This document shows, piece after piece, positions 39,282-47,400 of a stretch of 64,000 nucleotides of DNA (within the stretch, counting starts at the first letter, position 1; the number at the start of each line of letters is the position of its first letter). This DNA comes from Burkholderia arboris. GTDB taxonomy: Bacteria; Pseudomonadota; Gammaproteobacteria; Burkholderiales; Burkholderiaceae. The DNA is taken from the NCBI RefSeq assembly GCF_902499125.1, contig NZ_CABVPX010000017.1:62001-126000 (forward strand), read 5' to 3'. The position numbers were made by a program, and so were the translations under genes. The notes beneath the pieces were generated by a model that searched no databases, had not been told where the DNA came from, and was given only the letters and a program-made list of their open reading frames with translations.

Positions 39282-40177
39282 CGTTTGATCCTGCGGGTAC
39301 CCTGCGGCGGGCTCCAGCCCAGCTCCGCGGAAATGGCTCGCGCTTCGCGCTGCACGAGCGGAATCAGTTCGTCCATCCGGTCGTGCGGCATGTACGGAAT
39401 GGTGCTTGCAACCGACACCGCCGCGACGACCGCGCCCGACGCATCGCGGATCGGTGCGGCCACGCAGCGGATCGACGCCTCGTTTTCCTCGAGGTCGAAC
39501 GTGTAGCCGCCGGCCGCGTAATGGGCCATGCGCTGCAGGAACGCGCTCGTCTCGGGTCGGTTGTCGGGCTTGAAATTGACGCCGGCCAGCGCGCGCCGCG
39601 CGGCCTCGAACAGCGAGCGCCACAGGTCCGGATCGAGGTCGAGCATCATCGCCTTGCCGATACCGGTCGACGCGAGCGGCATCCGGTGGCCGACGCGCGA
39701 GCGCATCTCGAGGCCGCGCGTGCCGGGAATCTTGTCGATGTACAACACGTCGTCGCCGTCGCGCACGCCGAGATGGATCGTATCGAGCGTCGCTTCCGCG
39801 AGCGCTTCGAGATGCGGTCGCGCCACCGCGGTGAGCGGCATCTGCTCGAGCGCGATCGTGCCGAGTTCGATCAGCTTCGGGCCCAGCAGGTAGCCGCCCT
39901 GCACCTGGCGCAGATAGCGGGCTTGCACGAGGCTGCTGACGAGACGGTGCGTCGTGCTGCGCGTCGTGCCGAGCGCGGCGCCGATCGCACGCATGTCGCG
40001 CGCGCCGTTCGCGATCGCCTCGAGGATCGCGAGGCCGCGCAGCAGCGTCTGCGTGCCGGCCTGCTGCGCGGCGAGATCGAGCGGCGTGCTGGTCGCGCCG
40101 ATGCTGTCGGTCAGCGACACATCGTCCGGCGTCACGCGCCGGGCGTCGAGGGCAAGGGTGTCGGGCATCTTGGTCAT
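39278..40177 (-). CDS. IclR-type regulator of the galactose operon
   Basis: 299-residue regulator. N-terminal leader of about 45 residues, winged HTH (LLRGLAILEAIANGARDMRA and LGTTRSTTHRLVSSLVQ), then the C-terminal GAF-like effector domain with LGVRDGDDVLYIDKIPG, MPLASTGIGKAMML and CVAAPIRDASGAVVAAVSVA. ATG at 40177 (MTKMPDTLALD) chosen over 40285, whose extension looks like shadow sequence. First gene of the operon, coupled to dgoK, so it is probably autoregulated by galactonate or KDGal. Confidence 0.9.
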   Translation of the reverse strand: MTKMPDTLALDARRVTPDDVSLTDSIGATSTPLDLAAQQAGTQTLLRGLAILEAIANGARDMRAIGAALGTTRSTTHRLVSSLVQARYLRQVQGGYLLGPKLIELGTIALEQMPLTAVARPHLEALAEATLDTIHLGVRDGDDVLYIDKIPGTRGLEMRSRVGHRMPLASTGIGKAMMLDLDPDLWRSLFEAARRALAGVNFKPDNRPETSAFLQRMAHYAAGGYTFDLEENEASIRCVAAPIRDASGAVVAAVSVASTIPYMPHDRMDELIPLVQREARAISAELGWSPPQGTRRIKR

Positions 40178-40359
40178 GGGGCGGGCTTCTTCAACGGAAT
40201 CGGTGAAGCCGCTCGCGCGGCGCCGGAACTGCGTCCGGTGCTGCGGCGTGGCGGCGGTCGATGCACCGAGTAAAGCGCCCGGCAAACTTCATGGAAGGTG
40301 TCTCCGTGTGCGACGGGCGCCGCGCGATGCGTGGGTCCGAAGCTGTCGATGTGCTTCGG

Positions 40360-40388
40360 ATTGTAGGAGCGCACGCACTCGTCTCCAA
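40360..40388 (-). promoter_or_regulatory. Probable promoter of the iclR-dgo-ara operon
   Basis: On the minus strand TTGGAG (plus 40383-40388), a 17-bp spacer and TACAAT (plus 40360-40365), about 180 bp before the iclR start. The -10 matches TATAAT at five of six positions; the -35 only in TTG. Confidence 0.55.
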
Positions 40389-40467
40389 TATTTGAATGCG
40401 TTGTCCAGATAATGAGAATTCCGGGGTGATCCGCCGCGCGCTCGACTCGACGGACGCACCATGTGCA

Positions 40468-40505
40468 CGGGGGCGGAACCCGCCGTGTCGCAGGTTCCGC
40501 CCCCG
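40468..40505. repeat. Inverted repeat after the EF-hand gene
   Basis: CGGGGGCGGAACC (40468-40480) pairs perfectly with GGTTCCGCCCCCG (40493-40505), loop 12 bases. It lies 22 bp after the EF-hand gene's stop on the minus strand; no clear U-tract, so a Rho-assisted or weak terminator is likely. Confidence 0.65.
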
Positions 40506-40526
40506 TTTGTGCACTTCTTGTCGCGC

Positions 40527-40928
40527 TTACTGCTGGCTGCTCGTGCTGCGTGCCTGCATGTAGCGCTGCACGTCCGCGAACGACACGCGACCGTTGCCGC
40601 TCGCGTCGATCTGCCGGAAGTGGTTGGCGACATAGCCGAGGCCGGCCGCCCGCGCCTGCGACTCGGTGATCGAACCCGTGTTCTGCGTGTCGGCCGCGCC
40701 GAACTGCTGGGCGAGCTTGCGCACCACTTGCGCATGCAGCGCGGCGCCGGTCGTCTGCGTGCCGGCGGTCGCCTTGCGCGCGGCCGGCGGCACGTACGGA
40801 TCGCCGAGCTGCGCCTGGCGCGCACGCGCCGGTGCGGCGGTGTCGCTCGCCTGCGCGAACGCGGATACGGATGCTGCTGCGCCGACGCATGCGAGCGCCG
40901 CGGCAACGACGATGAAACGATTCTTCAT
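40527..40928 (-). CDS. Small exported EF-hand protein
   Basis: 133 residues: a signal peptide (MKNRFIVVAAALACVGAAAS, cleavage after AFA about residue 26), a Pro/Ala/Gln-rich linker, then two EF-hand-like loops near the C-terminus: DTQNTGSITESQA and DASGNGRVSFADV, each beginning with Asp and having Gly at position 6 and a polar end residue. Helices around them (HAQVVRKLAQQF, ANHFRQI) fit a calmodulin-like pair. Calcium binding is plausible; function unknown. Start ATG at 40928. It lies 79 bp downstream of the S10 peptidase gene. Confidence 0.8.
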   Translation of the reverse strand: MKNRFIVVAAALACVGAAASVSAFAQASDTAAPARARQAQLGDPYVPPAARKATAGTQTTGAALHAQVVRKLAQQFGAADTQNTGSITESQARAAGLGYVANHFRQIDASGNGRVSFADVQRYMQARSTSSQQ

Positions 40929-41007
40929 ATCAGGCTCCAGTCTGGAATGAGGTCGTCGACGGCCAGCGGGCGGCGCCACCGAAGGCGCGCGTCGCCGGCC
41001 CAGCGCA

Positions 41008-42618
41008 TCAGTGCGCGGCCGTGTTGTAGAACGTCACGAGGTCGGCTTTCTCCTGCGGACGCGACGTATCGTCGAGATAGACCATATGTCCGCCCTGATA
41101 GTCCTTGATCGTCAGGTTCGGTTGCGTCCCGAGCCGCGCGAGGTCGAGCTCGGTCTGGTAGAACGGCGTCGCGATGTCGTGATACCCGTTCAGCGACAGC
41201 ACTTTCAGCTGCGGATTCAGCGTCAGCGCCGCGGCGAGGTCGGGGATCGTGTCGGGCATCGCGAGGCCGTCGTGCGTCCAGTCCCACGTGTTGATCGCGT
41301 TGCTGCTCAACGAGTAGGCCGACTGCGCGGTGTACTTCAGCTCGTTCGGCAGGTACTTGCCGATCGTGTCGGTGAACGGTTGCGTGATGTACGTGCTCGA
41401 CGGGTCGCCGCCCGATGCAAGCGGGCTCGACACCGGCACGTTCACGCGCGCATCGTAGCGGCCGATCAGCGTGCCCGGGACCAGCGACAGCTGGAAGCTG
41501 TTGTCGAAGAAGGTCGGGATCACGTTGAAGTTCGCATTCCACAGCGACTGCTTCACGCCGGTCGCATTCGCCATCGTCGTGACGAGGTTCGGCGGCGGCG
41601 GCGTATGGCTCGCCAGGTACGCGTTCACGGCGGGCGCGTAGCTGCCGGCCGTCAGCAGGCGCATCTGGTCCGCGTACTGCGGCAGGTTCGACGGGTTCGG
41701 ATTGTCGAGCTGGTAGTAGGCGCCGACGGTCCCGTACGACGGCACGAAGCCCGCGCAGCTCACCGGGCTCGATCCGTTGTTCGAGTTGCCGATGTAGTCG
41801 CTCGCCATGTCGCAGTTCGTGTTGTAGTTCAGGATCGACGATTGCAGCACGATGCCGTCGAGCTTCACGCCGGCCGTCTCGAGCAGGTTCGCGAGCACGT
41901 CGGTGCGCGGCGTGCCGTACGATTCGCCGAACAGGTATTTCGGCGAACCGGTGCGCTGGTTCACGGTCAGGTAGCGCGTGACGAAATCGCGGAACGCGCC
42001 GCCGTCCTGGTCGACGCCCCAGAACGTCTGGTTCGTGTTCGGTGCGATCGCCTCGGAGAAGCCGGTGCCGATCGCATCGACGAACACGAGGTCGGTCGTG
42101 TCGAGCAGGCTTTCCTGGTTGTCGACGAACGGGAAAGTCGACGTGTTCGCGTTCGGGTCGCCCGTCTGGATCCGTCGCGGGCCGAACGAGCCGAGGTGCA
42201 GCCACACCGATGCCGAGCCCGGGCCGCCGTTGTACAGGAACGTGACGGGCCGCTTCGTCGCCGGCTGGTTGTCGGCCGTGTAGGCGACGTAGAAGAACGA
42301 TGCTTCGGGTGCGCCCGTCTGCGGATTGCGCGCGACGAGGTGGCCGGCCGTCGCCGTGTAGCGGATCGTCTTGCCGTTCAGTGTGATCTGGTGATGCGTG
42401 ATGGCGGCCTTTTCAACCGCGGCGGAGGCGTCGAGCGACGCGTTCGCGCTCGACGAATAGCTGTTCGGATCGTTGTACGCCCTGTCCACCTGACCGGCGG
42501 GATCGGCTGAATTGTCGGCGCTCGCAGCGGCGGACGATGTCACGTCGTCGTTGCAGGCCGTCAGAATCAGCGAAGAAAACACCACTCCCAACAACAGCTT
42601 CGCTTTGCTCGCTGGCAT
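41008..42618 (-). CDS. Lipoprotein serine carboxypeptidase (peptidase S10 family)
   Basis: 536-residue exported peptidase. Lipoprotein signal with SSLILTAC lipobox (Cys at about 22), then a low-complexity Ser/Ala stretch, and the S10 alpha/beta-hydrolase domain: FLYNGGPGSASVWLHLGSFG (oxyanion region), VFVDAIGTGFSEA, the nucleophile elbow LFGESYGTPR, and C-terminal catalytic Asp in LNGYHDIATPF and His in GGHMVYLD. Homologues in bacteria are annotated as carboxypeptidase-like; exact substrate unknown. ATG at 42618; the in-frame extension to 42819 is non-coding in character. Upstream promoter at 42712-42740. Confidence 0.87.
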   Translation of the reverse strand: MPASKAKLLLGVVFSSLILTACNDDVTSSAAASADNSADPAGQVDRAYNDPNSYSSSANASLDASAAVEKAAITHHQITLNGKTIRYTATAGHLVARNPQTGAPEASFFYVAYTADNQPATKRPVTFLYNGGPGSASVWLHLGSFGPRRIQTGDPNANTSTFPFVDNQESLLDTTDLVFVDAIGTGFSEAIAPNTNQTFWGVDQDGGAFRDFVTRYLTVNQRTGSPKYLFGESYGTPRTDVLANLLETAGVKLDGIVLQSSILNYNTNCDMASDYIGNSNNGSSPVSCAGFVPSYGTVGAYYQLDNPNPSNLPQYADQMRLLTAGSYAPAVNAYLASHTPPPPNLVTTMANATGVKQSLWNANFNVIPTFFDNSFQLSLVPGTLIGRYDARVNVPVSSPLASGGDPSSTYITQPFTDTIGKYLPNELKYTAQSAYSLSSNAINTWDWTHDGLAMPDTIPDLAAALTLNPQLKVLSLNGYHDIATPFYQTELDLARLGTQPNLTIKDYQGGHMVYLDDTSRPQEKADLVTFYNTAAH

Positions 42619-43044
42619 CGTTGCGTTCCTTCTTTCGGATGTTTTTTGTGTCGAGCAGCCGGATAAGCCACCCCCCGCCTCGATTGCGGCCGATAAGCCG
42701 AGGCGCTGGCCAATATACGCGAGCGAGTCAGCTTTGAAAAATTTTGAAATATTTGGCGGGCAGACGGTGCGGCGCACACCTTTCAGGAATGCTTCGATTC
42801 GCGAAACGTTGCATTTCACGTCGCTTTCATCGACTTTCGCGTTTACCCGGAAAAACTAAAAATGCGCGGATTTCGCGCCATATCGTCCAGGAAAATCGCA
42901 CGGCTACCCGCATTGCTCAGCAAAGCGAAATAGACGGATTCGTCTAAAGGATGTGGCCCGAAATGCGTTCGACACGAATGCGCTGCAGCGCAGCAATGAC
43001 GCACGGGCGGCGCAACGGACAATGCGACGGCGCGGGCGCGCCGT
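42619..43044. other. Gene-free, lower-GC region between mtgA and the S10 peptidase gene
   Basis: 426 bp between the mtgA stop and the peptidase start. Noticeably AT-richer around 42730-42900. The peptidase promoter is seen at 42712-42740; no RNA gene, repeat or ORF of coding character was found in the remainder. Confidence 0.5.
42712..42740 (-). promoter_or_regulatory. Probable promoter of the S10 peptidase gene
   Basis: On the minus strand TTTTCA (plus 42735-42740), 17-bp spacer, TATATT (plus 42712-42717); about 95 bp before the peptidase ATG. Confidence 0.55.
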
Positions 43045-43785
43045 TCATTCGGATTGCGGAAGTTCGGCCGCGCCCATCCGGCGCGCGATGACCGCCGCGC
43101 GCTGCGCCTGATAGGCCGAACCGCGATGCGCGTCGAACCAGCGCGGCTTCGGCAGCATCACCGCGAGACGCGCCGACTGCCATGCGCCGAGCCGGCTCGC
43201 GGGAATCTTGTAGTAATAGCGGGCGGCCGCCTCGGCGCCGTACACGCCGCGCCCCCATTCGACCGAATTCAGGTAGATCTCGAAGATGCGCTCCTTGTCG
43301 AGCACCGCTTCGAGCATCCAGGTGATGATCAGCTCCTGCCCCTTGCGGATGTAGCTCTTCTCGCGCGACAGGAACAGGTTGCGCGCGAGCTGCTGCGTGA
43401 TCGTCGAGCCGCCCGCGACGATCTTGCCACGCGCCTTGTTCTTCTCCCACGCCTGCAGGATCGCGTCGACGTCGTAGCCGTTGTTGGTCGCGAAGGTCGA
43501 GTCCTCGGACGCGATCAGCGCACGCTTCAGGTTGCGCGAGATCTGGTCGTACGGCACCCACTGGTGCTGGATCTGCGCGGGCGGCGTGGCGCGCGACAGC
43601 CACCACGCGTCGGTGCGCATGAACGCGGTCGAGCCCGGGTTCACGAACGACCACAACGCGATCTGCGCGAGATAGAACAGCTGCGTCGCGAGCCACGCGC
43701 CCGCGAACACCGATCCCGCATAGACGATCCAGCGAGCGAGGCTCACCGATCGCGTGCGTTGCTGCGTGCCGCTCACCGCCACCAC
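43045..43785 (-). CDS. mtgA: Monofunctional biosynthetic peptidoglycan transglycosylase
   Basis: Polymerises lipid II into glycan strands at the cytoplasmic membrane. About 246 residues: one N-terminal transmembrane helix ([20 protein letters not shown]), then the GT51 domain with [18 protein letters not shown] (catalytic Glu), [20 protein letters not shown] and [23 protein letters not shown]. No ATG fits; tandem GTG codons at 43785/43782 with GGAG upstream are the best start, close to the aroE stop (43800). A longer in-frame reading is antisense shadow. Last gene of the rnb-aroE-mtgA group. Confidence 0.92.
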   Translation of the reverse strand: MVAVSGTQQRTRSVSLARWIVYAGSVFAGAWLATQLFYLAQIALWSFVNPGSTAFMRTDAWWLSRATPPAQIQHQWVPYDQISRNLKRALIASEDSTFATNNGYDVDAILQAWEKNKARGKIVAGGSTITQQLARNLFLSREKSYIRKGQELIITWMLEAVLDKERIFEIYLNSVEWGRGVYGAEAAARYYYKIPASRLGAWQSARLAVMLPKPRWFDAHRGSAYQAQRAAVIARRMGAAELPQSE

Positions 43786-43799
43786 GTGCCGCGCTCCGG

Positions 43800-44666
43800 T
43801 CAGCTCGCCGCGAGCGCCTGGCGCAGCGCGGCCAGCACCGGTGCGCCGTCCGGACGCACGCCGCGCCAGATGAAGAACGACTCCGCCGCCTGCTCGACGA
43901 GCATCCCGAGCCCGTCGGCCGTGCGCGCGCCGAGCGACGCCGCATGCTGCATGAACACGGTCGGCTGCGCGCCGTACATCATGTCGTACGCGAGCGTACC
44001 CGCGCCGAACGCGGCCGCGTCGCATTCCGGCAGCGCAGCGTCGAGGCTGCCGGCCGTCGCATTGATCACCACGTCGTACGGCTCCGCGCGCACCACGTCG
44101 GGACCGCCGCCCGCGAGCGTGCAGCCCGCATCGTGCGCGGCCTGCATGAACTGGCCGACGAGCGCTTCGGCCTTGCTCGCGGTGCGGTTCACGATTCCGA
44201 TCGACAGCGGCGCGCGGTCGAGCAGCGGCAGCACGACGCCGCGCGCCGCACCGCCCGCGCCGAGCAGCAGGATGCGTGCGCCCGCGAGCGACACGCCGAG
44301 ATTCGCTTCGATGTCGCGCACGAGGCCGACGCCATCGGTGTTGTCGCCGTGGATGCGGCCGTCGGCATCGATGCGCAGCGTGTTCACCGCGCCTGCCGCC
44401 GCCGCGCGCGGCGACAGCGTGTCGGCCAGCGCATGCGCGTCGAGCTTGAACGGCACCGTCACGTTGGCGCCGCGGCCGCCTTCGGCGACGAACGCGCGCA
44501 CGGCCGCTTCAAACCCGTCGACCGGCGCGAGCCGGTGCGCGTACTCGATCGGCTCGCCCGTCTGCGCGGCGAACTGCGCGTGGATGAACGGCGACTTGCT
44601 GTGCGCCACCGGGTTGCCGAACACGACATAGCGGTCGGCGCCGCTCGTCGACGCAATCGCGTTCAT
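43800..44666 (-). CDS. aroE: Shikimate dehydrogenase
   Basis: Reduces 3-dehydroshikimate to shikimate with NADPH. 288 residues; substrate region [28 protein letters not shown] with the catalytic Lys, [13 protein letters not shown], and the cofactor motif [17 protein letters not shown]. The ATG overlaps the upstream exoribonuclease stop (ATGA at 44663-44666). mtgA follows within 15 bp. Confidence 0.96.
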   Translation of the reverse strand: MNAIASTSGADRYVVFGNPVAHSKSPFIHAQFAAQTGEPIEYAHRLAPVDGFEAAVRAFVAEGGRGANVTVPFKLDAHALADTLSPRAAAAGAVNTLRIDADGRIHGDNTDGVGLVRDIEANLGVSLAGARILLLGAGGAARGVVLPLLDRAPLSIGIVNRTASKAEALVGQFMQAAHDAGCTLAGGGPDVVRAEPYDVVINATAGSLDAALPECDAAAFGAGTLAYDMMYGAQPTVFMQHAASLGARTADGLGMLVEQAAESFFIWRGVRPDGAPVLAALRQALAAS

Positions 44667-46750
44667 GATGCGCGCCCCTCTTCGCTGTCGTTACCGCCCG
44701 CGGCTTCGCCGCCCGCACCTGCGTCCGCGCTGTCGGCCTCGGCCAGTGCTTCCGCCTCGGTTTCCGCCGACGCGTCTTCCGCATCGACCAGCGTGTCGTC
44801 GCCGCCTTCGGCGTCATCCTCTTCCTCGGCCGCGTCGCCGCTCGTCACGGTCGGCGCATCGAGCACGTTCAGCAGACGCACCGACGCCTCGATCGTCAGC
44901 TCGTCGAGCGACATCACGTCGAGCAGCACGCGCGTGCCGCGCGCATGCACGCCGAGCCCCGGCACGTGCAGCAGCAGCGGAATTTCCTCGAGGCGCACGA
45001 GATCGCCCTTCACGACGCTCGCGACGACGTGCTTCTTCTGCTCCTGCGCGAGCCAGCGCAGGCACCAGAAGTACTCCATCCGGCGCTGGTAGTCGGCGTA
45101 GGCCGTGTACGTATCGTCGAAGCCCTGCACGACCGCGTACAAGTCGGCGTCCTTCGGCTTGAACGGCGCGGCAAGCTTCGCGGTGACGCCGTGCTGCACG
45201 CACGCGAGCAGCTGCCACTGGTTCACGAGGTCGACGTAGCGGCGCAGCGGCGACGTGCTCCACGCGTACTGCGGCACGCCGAGGCCTTCGTGCGGCGCGG
45301 CCGTCGTCTGCATCCGCGTGCGCTTCGGGCCCGGCGCGCCGAAGCCGCGCTGCGAGCGGTAGATGCCCGGCACCGTGTGGTCGTGCAGGAACGCGCCCCA
45401 GGTCGAGTTCGCGAGAATCGCGAGCTCCGACACGATCAGGTCGAGCGGCGACCCGCGGCGGCGCGGCGTGATCGACACGTGCTCGCCTTCGACGTAGAAG
45501 TTGTAGTCGGTGTTGCGCTGCACCTCGCGCTTCAGGCCGTAGCCCGCGCGCGCGACCTGGCGCTTCTCGAACAGCGCCTGCGCGAGCGGCCACAGCACGG
45601 CGATGTCGTCCTTGTGCGGATAGTCGCCGGTGCCGGCTGCGAGCGTCTCTTCGTTGACGAGCTCGTCCAGCGTGTTGTGGCGCAGGTTGTTCTTCACGAA
45701 CACGAGCTCGGCGCGCGTCTCGTTCGCGACGATGTCCTGCGTCTCGCGGTTGACGATGATGTACAGCGACAGCGCCGGGCGGTAGTCGCCCTCTTTCAGC
45801 GTGAACACGTCGACGACGTCGTCCGGCAGCATCGTGATCTTGTCGCCCGGCATGTAGACGGTCGACAGGCGCGTGCGCGCGATCGCATCGACCGCGTCGC
45901 CGCGCACGATGCCGAGCGCCGGCGCCGCGATGTGCACGCCGATCCGCACACGGCCGTCCGACAGGTGCTCGACCGAGAATGCGTCGTCGATTTCGGTCGT
46001 CGTGATGTCGTCGATCGAGAACGCCTCGACGTCCGCGCGCGGCAGATCGTCCGGCAGCGCGCCGACCGTGACGGACGGAAAGCCCGTGCCGTGCGGGAAG
46101 AATTCCGCGAGGAAGCGCGCTTCGTGCAGCGCACGCGGCGACGCGATGCCGCCGCAGTCGAGCATCAGCCGCGCCGGCGACACGCCGCGCGCGCCGGCCG
46201 CCGCTTCCATCGCCTTGTATTCGATCGCGTTCTTGTCCGGCCGCGTCAGCAGCCCGAGCACCTTGCCCGCGAACGCCTCCGGCAGCTTGCCGGCCTTCAG
46301 TTCCTCTTCATACTGCACCTGCACCAGCGCCTGCTGGCGCTTGCGCTCGAGCGACGCGAGCGCCATCTTGAGCTGCTCTTCCGGCGCGCGCTGGTACTGG
46401 CCGCGCCCCTTGCGGCGGAAGTAGACGGGCGAGCCATGCAGCCGCAGCACCAGCGCCGCGCGCTCGACCGGGCCGTACGTCGCGCCGAAGTACTCGGCGG
46501 CCAGCGCCGTATACGCAAACTCGTCGGCCGGCGCGCATTCCCACAGGAAATCCAGGTCGATCTGCTGCGCGGCCGTGTCGGCCTCCTGCATCAGCTCGCC
46601 CGCGGCCGGCTTCTCGAATTCGATCAACACGTCTTTCGCGCGCACCTTCGCCCGCCGCCCGCCGGGCAACTCGACCTGAAATGCATCGCCCTGGCGCGAC
46701 AGCACGCTGCCCGCCTTGAAACTGCCCGATTCCTCGAAGAAAACGTTCAC
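44663..46750 (-). CDS. RNB-domain exoribonuclease (RNase II/R family)
   Basis: 695-residue 3'-to-5' exoribonuclease. The RNB catalytic core is seen with VEAFSIDDITTTEIDDAFSV holding the metal-binding aspartates, then MPGDKITMLPDDVV, and PLRRYVDLVNQWQLLA in the C-terminal half. The N-terminus (FFEESGSFKAGSVLSRQGD) is a short domain rather than the cold-shock domains of RNase R. The last roughly 60 residues are strongly acidic and low complexity (Glu/Asp/Ala), which is unusual for RNase II proteins. Overlaps aroE by four bases. Confidence 0.88.
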   Translation of the reverse strand: MNVFFEESGSFKAGSVLSRQGDAFQVELPGGRRAKVRAKDVLIEFEKPAAGELMQEADTAAQQIDLDFLWECAPADEFAYTALAAEYFGATYGPVERAALVLRLHGSPVYFRRKGRGQYQRAPEEQLKMALASLERKRQQALVQVQYEEELKAGKLPEAFAGKVLGLLTRPDKNAIEYKAMEAAAGARGVSPARLMLDCGGIASPRALHEARFLAEFFPHGTGFPSVTVGALPDDLPRADVEAFSIDDITTTEIDDAFSVEHLSDGRVRIGVHIAAPALGIVRGDAVDAIARTRLSTVYMPGDKITMLPDDVVDVFTLKEGDYRPALSLYIIVNRETQDIVANETRAELVFVKNNLRHNTLDELVNEETLAAGTGDYPHKDDIAVLWPLAQALFEKRQVARAGYGLKREVQRNTDYNFYVEGEHVSITPRRRGSPLDLIVSELAILANSTWGAFLHDHTVPGIYRSQRGFGAPGPKRTRMQTTAAPHEGLGVPQYAWSTSPLRRYVDLVNQWQLLACVQHGVTAKLAAPFKPKDADLYAVVQGFDDTYTAYADYQRRMEYFWCLRWLAQEQKKHVVASVVKGDLVRLEEIPLLLHVPGLGVHARGTRVLLDVMSLDELTIEASVRLLNVLDAPTVTSGDAAEEEDDAEGGDDTLVDAEDASAETEAEALAEADSADAGAGGEAAGGNDSEEGRAS

Positions 46751-46830
46751 TCAGTACTCTCGTTCAGACTGCCCGGCGCCGCATCGGCGGCACCGCATGA
46801 TGATGGGAATTCAATCGGCACACGGCCGGT

Positions 46831-47400
46831 TTATGACGTCTTTCCGTCGCAAAAGGCGAGAACGTCGTCGACATAGTCGGCAAATTCGCTGATCCCGTGA
46901 TCGCTGCCTTCGATCACGCGCGTTTTCGCGCCCGGGTAATGGGCCAGCATTTCGCGGTAGTCGAGCACTTCGTCACCGGTCGCCGCGAACAGATAGTAGC
47001 GTTCGGCGCGCGAGATCGCCGGCACGCGCAACGCGTCAAGCTCGTGCAGGTGATGACGCTCGACGACGATCGTGCCGCCGCCGTGCCACAGCGGCTGTTC
47101 GCCGAGATGCTGCTCGAGATCGCGCTGCGGCACGATGGCCGGATTCAGCAGTACGGCCTTCCAGCCATGCTTTTCGGCCAGCCACGTCGCGTAATAGCCG
47201 CCGAGCGAGCTGCCGACGACGGTCACGTCGCGCGCACCGGCCACCTCGGCCTCCGCGACCGCGATCGCTTCGAGCGGCGACACCGACAGCGACGGGCACC
47301 GCCACTCGCCGGTGCGGCCGAGTTCGGCCATGCGGGCGGCGAGCAGCCGCGACTTCTGCGATTCCGGCGACGACCGGAAGCCGTGCAGATACAGGATCAC
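46831..47400 (-). CDS. YqiA-like alpha/beta-hydrolase (esterase)
   Basis: 189-residue UPF0227/YqiA-type hydrolase. It begins ILYLHGFRSSPESQKS, with the nucleophile elbow VVGSSLGGYYATWLAE (Ser about residue 66), acidic residue in FAATGDEVLDYRE, and terminal His in EGSDHGISEFADYVD. The GTG start at 47400 overlaps the mpl stop (GTGA), so translation is coupled; there is no ATG. E. coli YqiA has esterase activity on acyl-CoA and nitrophenyl esters; the natural substrate is not known. Confidence 0.86.
   Translation of the reverse strand: MILYLHGFRSSPESQKSRLLAARMAELGRTGEWRCPSLSVSPLEAIAVAEAEVAGARDVTVVGSSLGGYYATWLAEKHGWKAVLLNPAIVPQRDLEQHLGEQPLWHGGGTIVVERHHLHELDALRVPAISRAERYYLFAATGDEVLDYREMLAHYPGAKTRVIEGSDHGISEFADYVDDVLAFCDGKTS

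Larger units (their letters stand above)
40178..40526. other. Gene-free region upstream of the iclR-dgo-ara operon
   Basis: 349 bp without a gene. It holds the likely operon promoter (40360-40388), a relatively AT-rich patch (40385-40425) that could bear regulator sites, and a long inverted repeat at 40468-40505 just past the EF-hand gene's stop codon. Confidence 0.55.

Noticed and set aside
42512-42947. Small plus-strand ORFs in the gap upstream of the S10 peptidase gene
   Set aside because: They lack a ribosome site and normal GC3 pattern and overlap the peptidase promoter.
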